From Rana temporaria (taxonomy: Eukaryota; Chordata; Amphibia; Anura; Ranidae): a stretch of 64,000 nucleotides of DNA. How positions within the stretch are numbered: position 1 is the stretch's first letter; every line of letters begins with the position of its first letter. Where the stretch lies: contig NC_053489.1 of assembly GCF_905171775.1 (NCBI RefSeq), forward strand, positions 141,621,142-141,685,141, in the 5' to 3' direction. This document shows positions 44,110-56,377 of this stretch, one piece after another. The position numbers were made by a program, and so were the translations under genes. The notes under the pieces are model-generated. The model had not been told where the DNA came from. It ran no database searches and was given only the letters and a program-made list of their open reading frames with translations.

Positions 44110-45230
44110 GTGACCGCGATATTGTGTCAATCTCGCTCCCTTTCTCGGCGAGATTGACCACCTACGAGCCCCAGCGCTGAACTGGCTTGCCGCGATAGAG
44201 ACAAAGCCATCATAGAAGCGACGGGAGATCCGACTTGGATTCCCGCCAATTCTAGCTGCGGCGTTTGGTATGAATCCTGAGAGGGAGAACTCCCACGCCA
44301 AATTTTAAATAAAAAACCGACATGGGTTCCCCCCCAGGAGCATACCAGGCCCTTAGGTCTGGTATGGGTTGTAAGGAGCCCCCCCTATGCCGAAAAACCG
44401 ACGTGGGGGTCCCCCCACAATCCATACCAGACCCGTATCCAAAGCACGGTACCTGGCCGGCCAGGAAAGGAGTGGGGACGAGCGAGCACCCCCCCCTCCT
44501 GAGCCGTACCAGGCCGCATGCCCTCAACATGGTGGGGGTTGGGTGCTCTGGGGCAGGGGGGCGCACTGCGGGGCCCCCCTACCCCAGAGCACCCTGTCCC
44601 CATGTTGATAAGGACAGGGCCTCTTCCCGACAACCCTAGCCGTTGGTTGTCGGGGTCTGCGGGCGGGGGCTTATCGGAATCTGGGAGACCCCTTTAATAA
44701 GCGGGCCCCCAGATACCGGCCCCCCACCCTAGGTGAATGAATATGGGGTACAACGTACCCCTACCCATTCACCTGGAGGCACAGTGTAAAAGAAAAAAAA
44801 ACACACAACACAGGGTTTTTAAAGTAATTTATTAGTCAGCTCCGGGGCCCCCCTGTCTTCTTTAGCTCTTTTAGCAGGGGGGGCCTTCTTCTTCCGCTCT
44901 CCGGGGGTCTTCTCCGCTCTCCGGGGGTCTTCTTCCGCTCACCGGGGGTCTTCTCCCATCTTCTCCGCTGTCATCTCGGACCCGGTTCTTCTCCCGCTCG
45001 CTCTCCGGTGCCTTCTTCTTCAGGGCTGGCCGCCGCTATCTTCGTGTGTTAGCTGCTAGTAATCGAGCTAACACACGAAGATAGCGGCGGCCAGCCCTGA
45101 AGAAGAAGGCACCGGAGAGCGAGCGGGAGAAGAACCGGGGCCGAGATGACAGCGGAAGAAGACCCCCGGTGAGCGGAACAAGACCCCCGGTGAGCGGAAG
45201 AAGACCAACAGTTCGTTGGTATCTTCACTA
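44110..45230. mobile_element. GC-rich non-coding repeat with long hairpin
   Basis: A 1.1-kb GC-rich island in AT-rich surroundings. It has repeated CATACCAGGCCC/CATACCAGACCC segments, G/C runs, a TTGTCGGG inverted pair near 44615-44655, four CTCCGGGGGTCTTC-type units at about 44898-44955, and a long hairpin at the right. Several 70-107 codon frames on both strands are low-complexity by-products. I recognise it from memory as an abundant frog repeat. Its transposition class is unknown to me. Confidence 0.6.
44958..45162. repeat. Long near-perfect inverted repeat (97-bp arms)
   Basis: Arms 44958-45054 and 45066-45162 are reverse complements with about one mismatch (GGGTCC against GGGGCC), around an 11-base loop GCTAGTAATCG. 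They carry mirrored CTTCTTCTTCAGGGC/GCCCTGAAGAAG blocks and could extrude a cruciform or form a stable RNA hairpin. Confidence 0.9.
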
Positions 45231-45817
45231 GCATAAGTTGGTGCACAATAAGCTATTTGTAATCCAAAAGGAACAGTTAGAACTAGCCTTTCCGCCACCG
45301 ATGGTTCCCGGTCTTCCACACAGCCGTCAAACACTGCCGATCAAACAGGTCACCAGTTGCTCTTGGACACAGTCCGGTCACTCGGTCAGGAATCCCCCTC
45401 TCAGGATGGGCGATCCGCACAGGCATGTGTAGGCCCAGGCTTCTTAGGCCTAGGCTTCCGGAGACAAACCTCAACACTCAACGCGGGCCTCCTATTTACT
45501 TGAAGAGGCGGTCCAGAGAGAGCGAGCTGAGGACGTCCTCCTCCTTAAATTCCTTCCCCCACCAGGCAGTGCAGGGTGCAAAGTACTTTGGGATCGCACA
45601 GTTGCTCTCTGGACATTGTAGTCTAGTCTGTCAATTGACCAGGGCAATGGAGTCTTTATCTCCCTGCACTTCAATTCCCATCATCCATTGCTGCACCAGG
45701 GTAAAACCAAACAGGAGGTGGCTATAACAACAATTGGCCACCGGGGGGAGCTAAGTTCCTTCTTTATCTGCAAACGGCAGTCTTTTATCCACATCAAAAG
45801 TGGCACCCTGCTACATC
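45231..45817 (-). mobile_element. Possible solo LTR (minus strand)
   Basis: The right edge, read on the minus strand, begins TGTAGCAGGGTGCCAC, a form that I associate with LTR 5' ends. The other end and a target duplication could not be fixed. No coding sequence. This is a tentative call that could equally be another unclassified repeat. Confidence 0.3.
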
Positions 45818-47206
45818 TGTAATTGGGAAAATGCTTTGTAGCTTATTCAGTGAAGAAGTGGCTTGGAAGTCCAGTTAAATGTGACAGCTAAAACCTGACC
45901 TGGATAAATTAGAACCTTTAAAGACATATTGACAGCATGGCTCCACCCCTTCAACTTCCTATGGCTAACAATTGCTCAGTGAGACTATGCATACCATGAA
46001 AGGGCCATTAGGGAGGCTGAGTAGACAGGAGAAGTAGATTTGAGCAACCATAGATTATAAATAAGAAACTTGCACTTACCTTTCACCATCTATTTACAAT
46101 CCAGCTATAAGAACATGCATCTGAGGATGCCAGATGTGAAACTTTGGGATGGAGGGGCCCAGAATCACCATGACATATAAAGGCCATCAAAGAGAGTGCC
46201 AGCCATCACATATGTTGTCATTGATAGTCACAGGGTTATAAATAAACCTATGCAGATGAAGAACAACAGATTAAATGTATAATATAATATCCATTTATCT
46301 TATCAAAGAGGGCACACATTAACATTCATGATGTCACACTCTGCCTGCATGTATACACATGAACATATGCCCAGAGGAAAATGCAGACTGTTAGTTCGTA
46401 ATTTCCTAGGTCTCACTGTCACAGCACAACTAATGGACCTAAATCAATTTAAAATAATAAAAACGTACAAATTACCCAAAGTAAATCCCTCTTGATACTA
46501 AAAAACAAGTGTATAACTCTGATAAATGCAGCTCTAAATATAAAAAAAAAAATCAACCCCCATCACCATAAGGAAATAGTATGCATACAAACAATGTACA
46601 GTAATTATAACCAATATGAAAATCAGTAAAATTCAGTCTTTCTTGTATTCAGCATTCAATGGTCTTTCATTTGTTGTGACATTTCACAATGAAAACTCAC
46701 AACCACATGTGTGCCTTTTATTCATAACTGAAAAGGCACTTACCAATCCCTTCACCTTTTAGTTAGTGGGAAGGTGAATAATTAATCGTGGGACCTCCAA
46801 ATGGACAATGCTTTGATCCAATTTTCCCAATTTCCCTTTGGGACTAGAAAAAGTATTCTGTATTTATTGAGAATCTGATCTGCATTTTATGATACTCTCC
46901 TGGAGAAAACTATTTATTACCATTAATTTAAGAAACAAAAATGAAAAAAGTCCCAATAAAATTACTCTTGCAGAGTGTGTGGAACTGTAAAAAGTGTATT
47001 AGGCTCTACCCCTGATATATTTCATCACTATGAACAACTTCAGAAAAGTCCATATTGATGAGGTGTAACTAATACGTTCACAGAGGTGGGAGAACACTAG
47101 CACAGAGCCGTGCCAGCTGCACTAAGAGCGGGAGTGCTGAGGCAGGGTCCATAAAGAAATGTCGGAGTTACTATTATCATCTACAAATACACTTTTTACT
47201 TCGTGT
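45818..47206. other. No recognisable feature
   Basis: AT-rich, without long open frames or repeat ends. Confidence 0.5.
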
Positions 47207-47210
47207 TTAA

Positions 47211-47790
47211 AGCATCATTAAACCCACAACCAAAACATTTATATACAGTACTGCAGCTTACTAATCACTAGACATTGGCTGTATTCGTTTTCTTTTTTAA
47301 AGTGATTTAAAGTCTATTTTTTTTCCAAGAAGAATAACAAACATGTTATACTTACCTGCTCAGTTGCAGTGGATATGCTCAGAGCAGCTGGGATTCTCCT
47401 CTTCTTGGGTCCCTCTTCTGTGCTCCTGGCCCCTCCCTCCTGTTGAGTGTGCCCACAGAAAGCAGCTTGCTATGGGAGCATCCGAGCTGAGTCAAAGCTT
47501 CCTGTGCCCATTCAGACAAGGAGCTGCGGCCTGGCTCTGCCCCCTCTCTCTGCTGATTGGCTGACTGACTTTGATTGACAGCAGCGGGAGCCAATGGCAC
47601 CGCTTCTGTGTCTCAGCCAATCAGGAGGGAGAGTCTCGAACGGCATAGACATTCGTAAACATTACTGGACAGAGATGGGGCTCAGGTAAGTATTAGGGGG
47701 GCTGAGGGTGTCTGCTACACACAGAATGCTTTATATCTTAATGCATAGAATGCATTAAGATAAAAAAAAACTTCTGCCTTTACAACCCCT
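47211..47790. mobile_element. TTAA element (AGCATCATTAAACCC / ACAACCCCT ends)
   Basis: Flanked by TTAA at 47207-47210 and 47791-47794. Outward-facing GGTAAGT motifs lie at 47350-47356 (minus) and 47685-47691 (plus). The interior has mirrored GATTGGCTGA/AGCCAATC words. It is non-coding. Confidence 0.7.
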
Positions 47791-47898
47791 TTAAGGTTTT
47801 TTTCCTTCTGTTTTCACCTGTTGATCTGGTCAGTAACACACCTCCTGTATTAAAGAGCCCCCCACTTTGGATGAAGGAGCACCATTGGGGGGTGGAGT

Positions 47899-48130
47899 GT
47901 TATGCCGCGTACACACTATCGGAATTTCTGATGAAAAAAGTCCGACGTTCGGCTTCTTTCGGCAACTCGTGATGCTCTGTATGCGACGGATGGAAGCCTG
48001 TCAATTAATTAGGAACGCCCAGTCGCGCAGAAGACATACCCGGAAGCGGCGGTGAAAATGCGGTATGTACGGGGATAAAATTAAAAAAAATGTAATGTTA
48101 AAAAAAAATTTGGGGGTGAACCCCCGCTTT
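47899..48130. mobile_element. Chimeric repeat fragment
   Basis: The left part (GCCGCGTACACACTATCGG) has the end type of the GTACACACG elements. From about 47938 the sequence follows the right arm of the AGCGG foldback family (TCGGCTTCTTTCGGCA, CCCGGAAGCGGCGG), ending GGGTGAACCCCCGCTTTA. Two families joined without intact inner ends suggest recombination or a composite element. Confidence 0.55.
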
Positions 48131-49132
48131 ACATGACTAAAAAATCAAAAACAAATGCAACCATCACATCAAGAATTGGTAAGCTGTAGAATAATAAATG
48201 TTTGCTACTGGGGTTAATACTACTTTAATTGCACCCAGTCTGTGTGAGTGAAGGTATTTGATTTTTTTTAAATAAATAGTTTTACACTGTGTGTGCTTCT
48301 CCGCTCTCTTTGTAATATGCTGTGGGCTGTAACCTGGGAGAGTGTCAAGAATGATGAATACAAGATTGAAATTTATAATAATTATTAACTACAGTATATA
48401 CACATTTATGCATTGAGGTTGTAAATATATAGTTTTCATGCATTTTGTTTAATTTATTGTGGTGGGGTTGATTTTTTGTTTAATTAGCACTTCATTTAGA
48501 AGAGTTGTGCATTTGTATTGGACATAAATGTTTCCAGCCCTGATTTGCATTGCCCATGCACATGAATGAGCACAAGCCAATGGGCGATTTCAAAAGCATT
48601 GCTCAATGTTATTGTTAGTATATGTTAATATATGAATAGTGCCACAAAGTAATACATTTTTTTTACCAAGAAATCTCAATATACACACCAATAATTAAAA
48701 AAAATCATCTGATTCATGAAACAAAATTCCACAGTGTATAATATTGTTCACAAAGGATAACAATCACTAAATAATCATTTTTTTTAATCAAAAATAACCC
48801 ACAAAAATTAATCATACTCCAATTTATGGATGACAGAGTTTCCACAGTGTATAGCAGTCCCACTTTTGTGTTCACATGTGACAGTCCCCAATTAACACTC
48901 AATTACAGTGTAAGTGAACCATTCCAATATTGTGAATTCCATATTCTCCACCATCGACCTATATGGGAGAGTAGGTCACACTGCGCCTTCCTCTTTAAGA
49001 TGTCTCCTGCATATATGGTCCCTTTGATCTTTTATAATAATCACCAGTCTCCTCCCAGGCTCCCAAGCAAGATCTCTCATGTGTATAACTCAAAAAATAA
49101 AACAGTCAATGTGTTTTCCATTTAAAATTACT
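48131..49132. other. No recognisable feature
   Basis: AT-rich sequence of about 1 kb. No gene or paired ends. Confidence 0.5.
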
Positions 49133-49512
49133 AATTTTATTAGGGCTGTGCAAATTAACTTTTAATTAATCGATTAATCTTTCATTTTTTTGATCGATCA
49201 AAATCTTTTTGATCGATTAAAATTCTTTTGATTGGTACTCACCTCTCCGCCGGATTCTGGGCCTTCAGGGAGTTCCGTCGAAGATCCTGTAACATCACGG
49301 ACATCGGCGGGGCTTGCCGTGTCCATCTGAAGGGCTCCTTTGCTGTGCCTTCATATCTGCATGCTGGCGGGACCTCACTATCTGCCACACGCAAGGGCTG
49401 TTACACTTCCCTCTATCACTTCCCTTTATCAACCTGGGATTCTACAGCCATCCACTGGGAGTTGTGATAGTTCCCTTCATGGGACATCTACATGCCGACG
49501 TACTGATGTTAA

Positions 49513-50689
49513 AGGTTCACTAAAGGAAATGTTACCTTTAGTACCTTAGTACCTTTAGTACCTTACTGCAGTCCTGGTTTCATGTCCTCATTGTTCGTTT
49601 TTGCTTTGAAGTTGCTGTAATTCTGCTCTGATCTCCACACTTCCTGCTTGTCTGGCTCCTTATGAAAAATCTCATGGCATCTTTTCACTGTGGTCCAAAC
49701 TGTGTGTCTAAAACTCCACAGAACCAATCAGATTCATTTTAAAAACAAAACACTGCCCTGGATTTGTTTGTTTTTGTTCTGTGGGTCTCTTTAATTCACA
49801 GAAACATGAAACCAGTTTAAAAACGAGAGTGAAACTGCCGGTACATTATATGATTGATTGTAATCTATTTTTAATCATTTTTAAAAGGAATCAGTTAACT
49901 TTTATGGGCCATATTCTGAGTAAAGTTACGATGGAGTAACTCAGGATACTCCATCGTAACTCCCTTTTTTGACCCGTGTATCTATGCTCCTGATTCTTAG
50001 AATCATTTTTGCATAGATACACTTAAGATCCGCCATCTGTAAGTCACTTACACTGGCGGATCTTAAATGCAATGACGCCGGCCGCCGCTAGATGGCATTT
50101 ACATGAAGGAGTCATTTGCATATGCAAATGATCCTTCTACGCCGATTCACGAACGAGTTCGCGTCGCGTAACCGTCGCTAACGTCGTTTGCGTAAGCGGA
50201 AACTTACCCCTGCTATATGAGGGGTAAGTTTCCGCAAGTCTCGCGTAGGCCATGTTACGGATGGCGTCGGGTCCCCGTCGTGTTTTTTCGTCGGATACGT
50301 CGTTTACGTAAGTCGTTCTTGAATACGACTTTACGTCAATGACGCACACGTCGGCGTCATTGACGTTTTCCGCCGAGAACTGGAGCATGCGCACTGGGCT
50401 TTTTGCAGCCCGGCGCATGCCCAGTTCTTTTGTATCGGGGGCGCGCTTCATTTGAATAGAAGCCGCCCCCTTGGAGATCCGCCAGGCTACGCCGGGACAC
50501 TTACACTCCGCTGTCCCAACTTATGGAGCAAGTGGTTGGGGAATACAACACCTGCTCCAGTAAGTTGGGACAGCGGAGTGTAAGTGCCCTAAGCGAAGCA
50601 GGCGGATATTTACTCAGAATATGGCCCTCTGTCTCTATACCCTGTAAACAGTCATTTCAGCAAAACATTTTTTTTCCTTTAGTGACCCT
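49513..50689. mobile_element. TTAA element (AGGGTCACTAAAGG ends), itself interrupted
   Basis: The left end is AGGTTCACTAAAGGAAATG and the right end CCTTTAGTGACCCT, flanked by TTAA at 49509-49512 and 50690-50693. The interior from 49906 to 50627 is a different inverted-repeat element. A short tandem of TTTAGTACC words lies at about 49535-49565. Confidence 0.8.
49906..50627. mobile_element. Inverted-repeat element (GGGCCATATTCTGAG ends), innermost
   Basis: Ends GGGCCATATTCTGAGTAAA and TTTACTCAGAATATGGCCC are inverted. The interior is CpG-rich with paired AACTTACCCC/GGGGTAAGTT and TGACGTCAATGACG-like words, and AAGTTGGGACAGCGGAGTGT is mirrored near the right. It is nested within 49513-50689, making three levels with the hAT-like host. 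Confidence 0.8.
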
Positions 50690-50964
50690 TTAACCTCTCC
50701 TCATCTGGATTCAGCAGTGGTATCATTGTACACATTTTTATACCAGTATCATACTTAGCTACATGTTTTTATGACTGCTTTTGGTACCGTTTGGTATTAC
50801 TCGCACCATTTTTACAGTTTATGTAGCTACATTGATTTTATCTCCAGTGCAATATTTATTTGGTTACCTACTTGAAGACTATAAAAGTTTTAATGCTATT
50901 CCCATCGAGCGCTGCCTTTGTGTGTTTTTTGTATCCTGCTATCCATTTTTCCAGTTGTTGGTAG

Positions 50965-51599
50965 TGTGATAGACGTGAAACTAAAATGAAAATTTTATGT
51001 TATGATTAGAAATATTAAAGTGTATTTCGGTAATATTTCTTTAGTATGTTGCTTATTTTCCTTGATGAAGATTTTGTCATATCAGGAATGAAATGAAGAG
51101 ATAGGTGTTTTAAAGTTATAAGTACATCTTGGAACTTAAGGTTGACCATATAAGGACATGTTAAGAACAGATGTAATCCTCTTCCACTCTCCACTCTAAG
51201 CCTTTCCTGGATGTTTCATATTGGAGAAGCAATTGTGGAATTTTTCTATAGGAAGTTCTGCCCATCCCCCACATCCTGTGTTTTACAGACCCCAGAAGGA
51301 ACTTGTGTGACGTTTGAAAGAAAACCATTAATTTCTGTGACTTTAAGAAGCTGCTCTGATTGGACTGTTCTAACTCTTTGATGTATTTGGATATGAACTG
51401 TCCAATGACAGCCTTACAAGGGGGCGTGTATGCATATTTGTGTGATATTCTCTGTGTTTTAAATAAAGGGCCAGCAGGGTTTGTTCTTCCTGTTGGGATC
51501 GAAGCTGAGAGGTGAGCATCATGTAGTCTGATTTTGATTGCACCCATAGCCATTTTGAAATCTTCCGGTAGTATGGATAACCCTGATTCTTCCTCATCA
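50965..51599 (+). repeat. 5' LTR (635 bp)
   Basis: Begins TGTGATAGACGTG and ends CCTCATCA. It contains possible promoter words (CCATATAAGG near 51146-51155) and AATAAA at 51462-51467. I see no difference from the 3' LTR. Confidence 0.92.
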
Positions 51600-51601
51600 A
51601 T

Positions 51602-51620
51602 TGGCCCCAACGTGGGTTCG
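51602..51620 (+). promoter_or_regulatory. Primer-binding-like site
   Basis: TGGCCCCAACGTGGGTTCG, two bases after the 5' LTR. It resembles the complement of the tRNA-Lys 3' end (TGGCGCCCAACGTGGG) with one base missing. The match is from memory. Confidence 0.7.
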
Positions 51621-51972
51621 TTGCTTTATTTGGGAAGTGCAATGCGTCTGTGCAGGTGGAGACAGGCTGATCACCTACACTTCGGTGCAGGCGTTGCACT
51701 TCCTCAAATCAAAGACGAGATTTCTTGAGCGACGCTTGTAACCCTTTGTCCCGTCTGCCGGTTGATACCTGTGTTTTTATGTTTAAGTGTTGTGTTAGTT
51801 TGAATGTGACTGTTTCAGGGGTCTATGTCTGTAGGCGGTGGCGGACAGTATTTTTCTTTCAGGGGTCCTGAGCCGGTGACGCATGGTAAGCGTGTCTTGG
51901 GGTGGAGATGTTTATGTGTGCATGTCTGTCCCGGGCTCCTTGACTGCGGTTAGTTCAAGGTGGTGACTTGGG

Positions 51973-52160
51973 TAGTCGAAACGGAATAAAGATAGCCACT
52001 AAGGAAGTTGGATCTTTATGGGGTTGCTATACATATGGCTTGTGCCATATGTATACCAAATCTCTTTAGTCAAAACGGAATAAAGATAGCCACTAAGGAA
52101 GTTGGATCTTTATGGGTTTGCTATGCATATGGCTTGTGCCATATGTGTACCAAATCTCTC
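51973..52160 (+). repeat. Tandem duplication of a 94-bp unit in the LTR element leader
   Basis: Two units, 51973-52066 and 52067-52160, begin TAGTCGAAACGG / TAGTCAAAACGG, with a third start at 52161. Each holds the small palindrome ACATATGGCTTGTGCCATATGT or its GCATATGG variant. A few substitutions separate them. Confidence 0.9.
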
Positions 52161-52167
52161 TAGTCGA

Positions 52168-55100
52168 AATAGAAGATTGGGGTTCGTTTTGCCTTCTTTT
52201 GGGGGGGCAACATTTTTGGGGTTAGTGGTTAAACTTTATGGGATTTTTAAGCTAAATTGGGGTTACATTTTTGGGGTTAGGGGTTAAGAATTAGGGGCTG
52301 AAAGAGCCGTGTGTTTTGTGTGTTCTGTGTTGTTTTATTGTTTGTCAGTGCGTTTTTTTTACATGCATTCTTGTTATGGGTATGCAAACAGCCCACTTTA
52401 AATGGGAGACGAACACACACGCTCTGCAGCCAATTTTTTTACCTTTTTCCCTCCCACCCTCCTTTCCCCCCCCCCCCTCCCCTCTCCAGGCTGTGTGGAG
52501 TTCTATCAGCAGACTTTTTTTTTGGAGTTTCAGATTTCTCTGCTGGAGTAACCAGGCAGTGATGGCCCCCTCCCCTCTCCCCCCCCCTTTAACTCTTTCC
52601 CTGCTGGGCAGGATTTCTCTTTAATTCCCCCCCCCCCTCTCCTTGCTGCCAGTCTGAGAGGAACACTGTGAGATATGTGTGTATATATGTCGTGGTTTGT
52701 CTGTTTCAAAATCTCAGCAGCTGCTGGTGTATCTTTTTGATTCACAGACCTTTGAGGTTTTTGGGATAACGCAGACTATTTTTATATCCGAATCTATGTG
52801 TACAATGGGGCTTATTGTTATTTTTGCTGTTTTTTTTTATATACTTCTGGGATGCCTCCCTGATATAATATATACTCCTGCCCCCTCCCTGGTGGGGGGA
52901 TAGAACTGGGTGTGTGAGGAATGTGGGCGGTCCAGACCCCTGCATCCTGCCCGCCGTGAGCTCTGCCACATTTGCAAGTTGGAGGATAGCCCCCCCCTCT
53001 CCCCCCCCCCAGGGACGACAACCTAGGAGACAGTTTTTTTGTAACACAGAGTTTTTTTAACAAAAGGTTGACTTGGGATATTGCACTGTCTATGTCTGTT
53101 AGAGTCTACGATTTCAGTTGCTTTGTCGCAATTATTAAACGGTAATCAGTAAATAATGGGATATTTCTCCTGAGGTTTAAAAGAAATATGGAACAGACAT
53201 CTGATGCACATAATAAGCAATTGTTAAGTCTTTATTTTACAGTTAAAATCTTCTACAGAGAATTAATTTAGGTGAATTATTTCGTCCCGTTTTTTTTATC
53301 CTTTTAATCGGATAGATTGAATGCGTGTTCTGTGGGGACCTGTCCCATCTGGGTTGCCCACTTACACTTACACTGACGATGCCATGCACTGTATTTTGAC
53401 TTGATACATAGAGGTTTTTTCCAGTTTGGTTGTTGTAATGTGATACCCAGGGCCTGTTATTGTCTTAATTTCCCTCATGTTCTGCCCACGATGCCTGCTG
53501 GAAGCATGGGCCCCGCCCGACTGCTTGAGGCCGTGCCCCTTCCTTCCCCTTACGTTCTGCCCAACTGTATGCCCCGCTGGAGGAAGCATGGGCCTGCCCG
53601 GATGCTCTTCCCCGCTGAAGGCTTTGCCTCGTTCTGAACGCAGATGGTGTCGCCTCCTGCCCGCTGCCCATACTGGATTCTGTGCCCTCCGGCCCACGGG
53701 CCTTCTTCTTCATGCCCTCCTTAGTCTGTCCAGGGGGGGGTAACTACAATGCCACTTCGCTGGACAGACACGTAAGGGAGGAGAATGATGTAGATGGGAG
53801 TGGCAGACCTACCTGAAGGTAGAATCCGCTTATATGCTGTCCTGTGTGCATGGGGTGCCCAAAAGCGGTAGAGAGAGTGTGTAAATCCTGGCGTTCATGA
53901 CTACAGAAGCTGTGTTCACAAGTCACAAATGAGGGATGAGGAGATTCTGGGTATCACATTGGAACAGTAGAACATTTTACATAGTACATTTAAATGGTTT
54001 TATTCCACATGCTGTGCCATGCCATCCTCAGGGTTAAGTGGGTAAGGGGCCCCAAGGGGGGAGCATTCAATACATTATCCCTTTCTGAAATCTTGTTTGA
54101 GACAGTCTCTAGATTAGATTGTTATGAGCTATGATTATGTGACCGCTTTTGAAAATAGGTAACTAATATTCGTGTACGAGTTTTTTCTCACATTTCTGAT
54201 GTAGGTACCTATAATTACCAATATCCCCTGGGTGATGATTAAAAGGTTCCTTCGAAAATATTCTCTGGAAGATGAGTGATATTATGGATTGTGCCGCCCA
54301 AATCTGAATGAAATTATATATCTTTTTTCAAATACATGGGATTGTGACCACTGGGGTTTGTGGGTTGGAATATCTCAAAGGGGGGGTCCCGGTTACATGG
54401 GGTAATTAGTTAAATAATGTCAGAGTGTAAAGAAGTTCTCTAATGAGATAATTAAGTTTAATTCTGCCTGTAAATGTTTATGAATATGTTTACCCCAACA
54501 ACTGAAAATGTATTATCACATGTCAAAACATGCATGGGATTAGAACAAAGGTTTAATGGGAAAATTGTTGATTGAGATTGTGTGAAGAATTGTATACAAT
54601 TCAGTAAATGGTAAACAACATGGTATTTTGTATTTAACTGAAATCCTACAGATCTGGTTGTAAGAATTAATAAGTAGAGGTTTGAGCAATGTTTACAACA
54701 GATTCTAAACTTGGGTTTGGTTTATTATAAGGTTCCCCAGAGAAAAATATTAAAATATGAAAGTTATGTTCAATCTAACAACTTTATAAAACATATTATT
54801 ATAAAAATTGTAAAAAATAAAATTAAAAAATAAACAAGTGTTAAAAGTTATTATAAAATGACATTTCTGATAAAATATAGATTGTGAGTAATTATGAGTG
54901 ACTTTATCAGTAGAAAACAATGGTCGGTTCATGCGCAGGGACTGGTCAGTGGATTTCATGAGATTTGTCCTCTAAGCGATCTTTTGTCGCTATTGGAAGT
55001 TAAGGAATGTCATGTTATAATGTGGTGTACATGATTTTTGGCAGATGTACAAACCAAATATGTTTTAAAATTTTTGAAAAAGAGTTAAAAATGAGAAAAA

Positions 55101-56366
55101 CGATGCAATTCGATTGGATTGTATATGGTCTAAAACTTGTACAATCTGCTCCAAGCATGGGGGGGGACAGATGTTTTCCCTTAGAGGTCATTAACAGCAG
55201 ATCAGGTTACAGGCTGTGGTGGTTTACAGGAGTGAGTGCTAGCTTGAAATCCGACTCCCAGTGTAAACATCCTCAACTTTGCCTAGTTTGAAGGGAAAAA
55301 TAAATAAATATCAGAGTTTATGTTAAGTAAACTATGGAAGCGTATTATGAGGGTAAATCTTTCTTTAATAATAAAAGGTAATTTGTACACAATCATTAGA
55401 AGATCTGAAAGAAAGCCCTTATTAATAAAGTATTATTTTTCTCTTTCTTTTCCTTTCTTTCTTTTTCTCTCTCTCTCTTTCTTTTGCTCTTTCTTTCTTT
55501 CTCTCTCATTCTTTCTTTCTCTCATATGTTACTAAACTGTGGGTTTTTTGCACCATTTGGTTTGAAGAATACCTTACTTTGAGGGTGTCATTTTAAAGAG
55601 AATGATAATGGTGTTAATCTGCATAGCTTAAGAAAGTCAGTTAAAATAGTTTAAAAATAAAAATACAAATATGGATAGATGATGCGGTATGATACAGCCA
55701 TATTTATGGATTAAAGGGTCATCTTCCAGGTTTTGGAGTGACGAAGGTGTTCAGTCAGAGAGGGAAGTTGTGTTTTGTAGAAGGATCCCTATGAGATACA
55801 GTGAATCTTTAAGACTGAACCAAAGGCTGCTATGTTTGTTTAAACAGACATGCGACAAGAATATTCATGCTGCATGATCAGTCCTGAAAACTAGTGTAAT
55901 GTAATAAAGTTTCTTTAGGAAATAAAATATTTAGGACAGAGCCCAATATAAAATTAAAATGCTAATGAAGGGAAATATAGTAATTTGGTGGGAACGGATG
56001 CTTTTATGAAATTTAACTTAGTAATGTAAATGTAGATTGGATCAATTCTGGTTGCTATGGTCAATAGAGGTTTGTTAACTATAAACAAGGATGCATTCCA
56101 GTATATTACTGAACACCTAGAGGCCACTTCACAAATGACTTTGTATAAAATTATGGCCTTATACAGGATATTAGGTGAACAAGGGGGGCATTTAGAATGT
56201 CACCTGCGGACAATATTTTGGGTGATAACACATTTGTACTCAAATAGGTATAGCAATTCTGTTTATATTGGTTATGATAATGTTTTGTTATATGGACCGT
56301 GTCCTCCATTACCGTCCTTGTCTGTTAAGAAATAACAAAGAGAATGAACTGATAAAATATTCATTT
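52168..56366 (+). other. Interior of the LTR element, no recognised genes
   Basis: Contains C- and T-rich tracts (52440-52500, 52570-52640), a GC-rich patch with an imperfect repeat of TTCTGCCCA...GCATGGGCC (about 53478-53620), and AT-rich sequence beyond 54000. The largest plus-strand frames (about 92-94 codons at 55007 and 56057) show no motif that I know. It may be decayed or captured sequence. Confidence 0.6.
55436..55525. repeat. CT-rich simple repeat
   Basis: TTTCTTTC/CTCTCT tract inside the LTR element interior. Confidence 0.9.
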
Positions 56367-56377
56367 CAAGGGGGGGC
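56367..56377 (+). promoter_or_regulatory. Polypurine tract
   Basis: CAAGGGGGGGC immediately before the 3' LTR, the expected plus-strand priming site. Confidence 0.8.

Noticed and set aside
44252..44639. Overlapping frames of 73-105 codons resembling proline/arginine-rich proteins
   Set aside because: Low-complexity products of a GC-rich non-coding repeat, open in several frames at once.
44958..45162. CRISPR-like repeat/spacer structure
   Set aside because: The signal is a single long hairpin with tandem CTCCGGGGG units, not regularly spaced repeats with unique spacers, and the sequence is vertebrate.
51161..51610. A 149-codon minus-strand frame in the LTR (also 56574-57089)
   Set aside because: It lies within the regulatory LTR, antisense to the element, and has no motif. 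It recurs only because LTRs are duplicated.
53368..53743. Overlapping 78-109 codon frames in a GC-rich patch of the LTR element
   Set aside because: Frames are open on both strands because of base composition and an internal imperfect repeat. No family signature.
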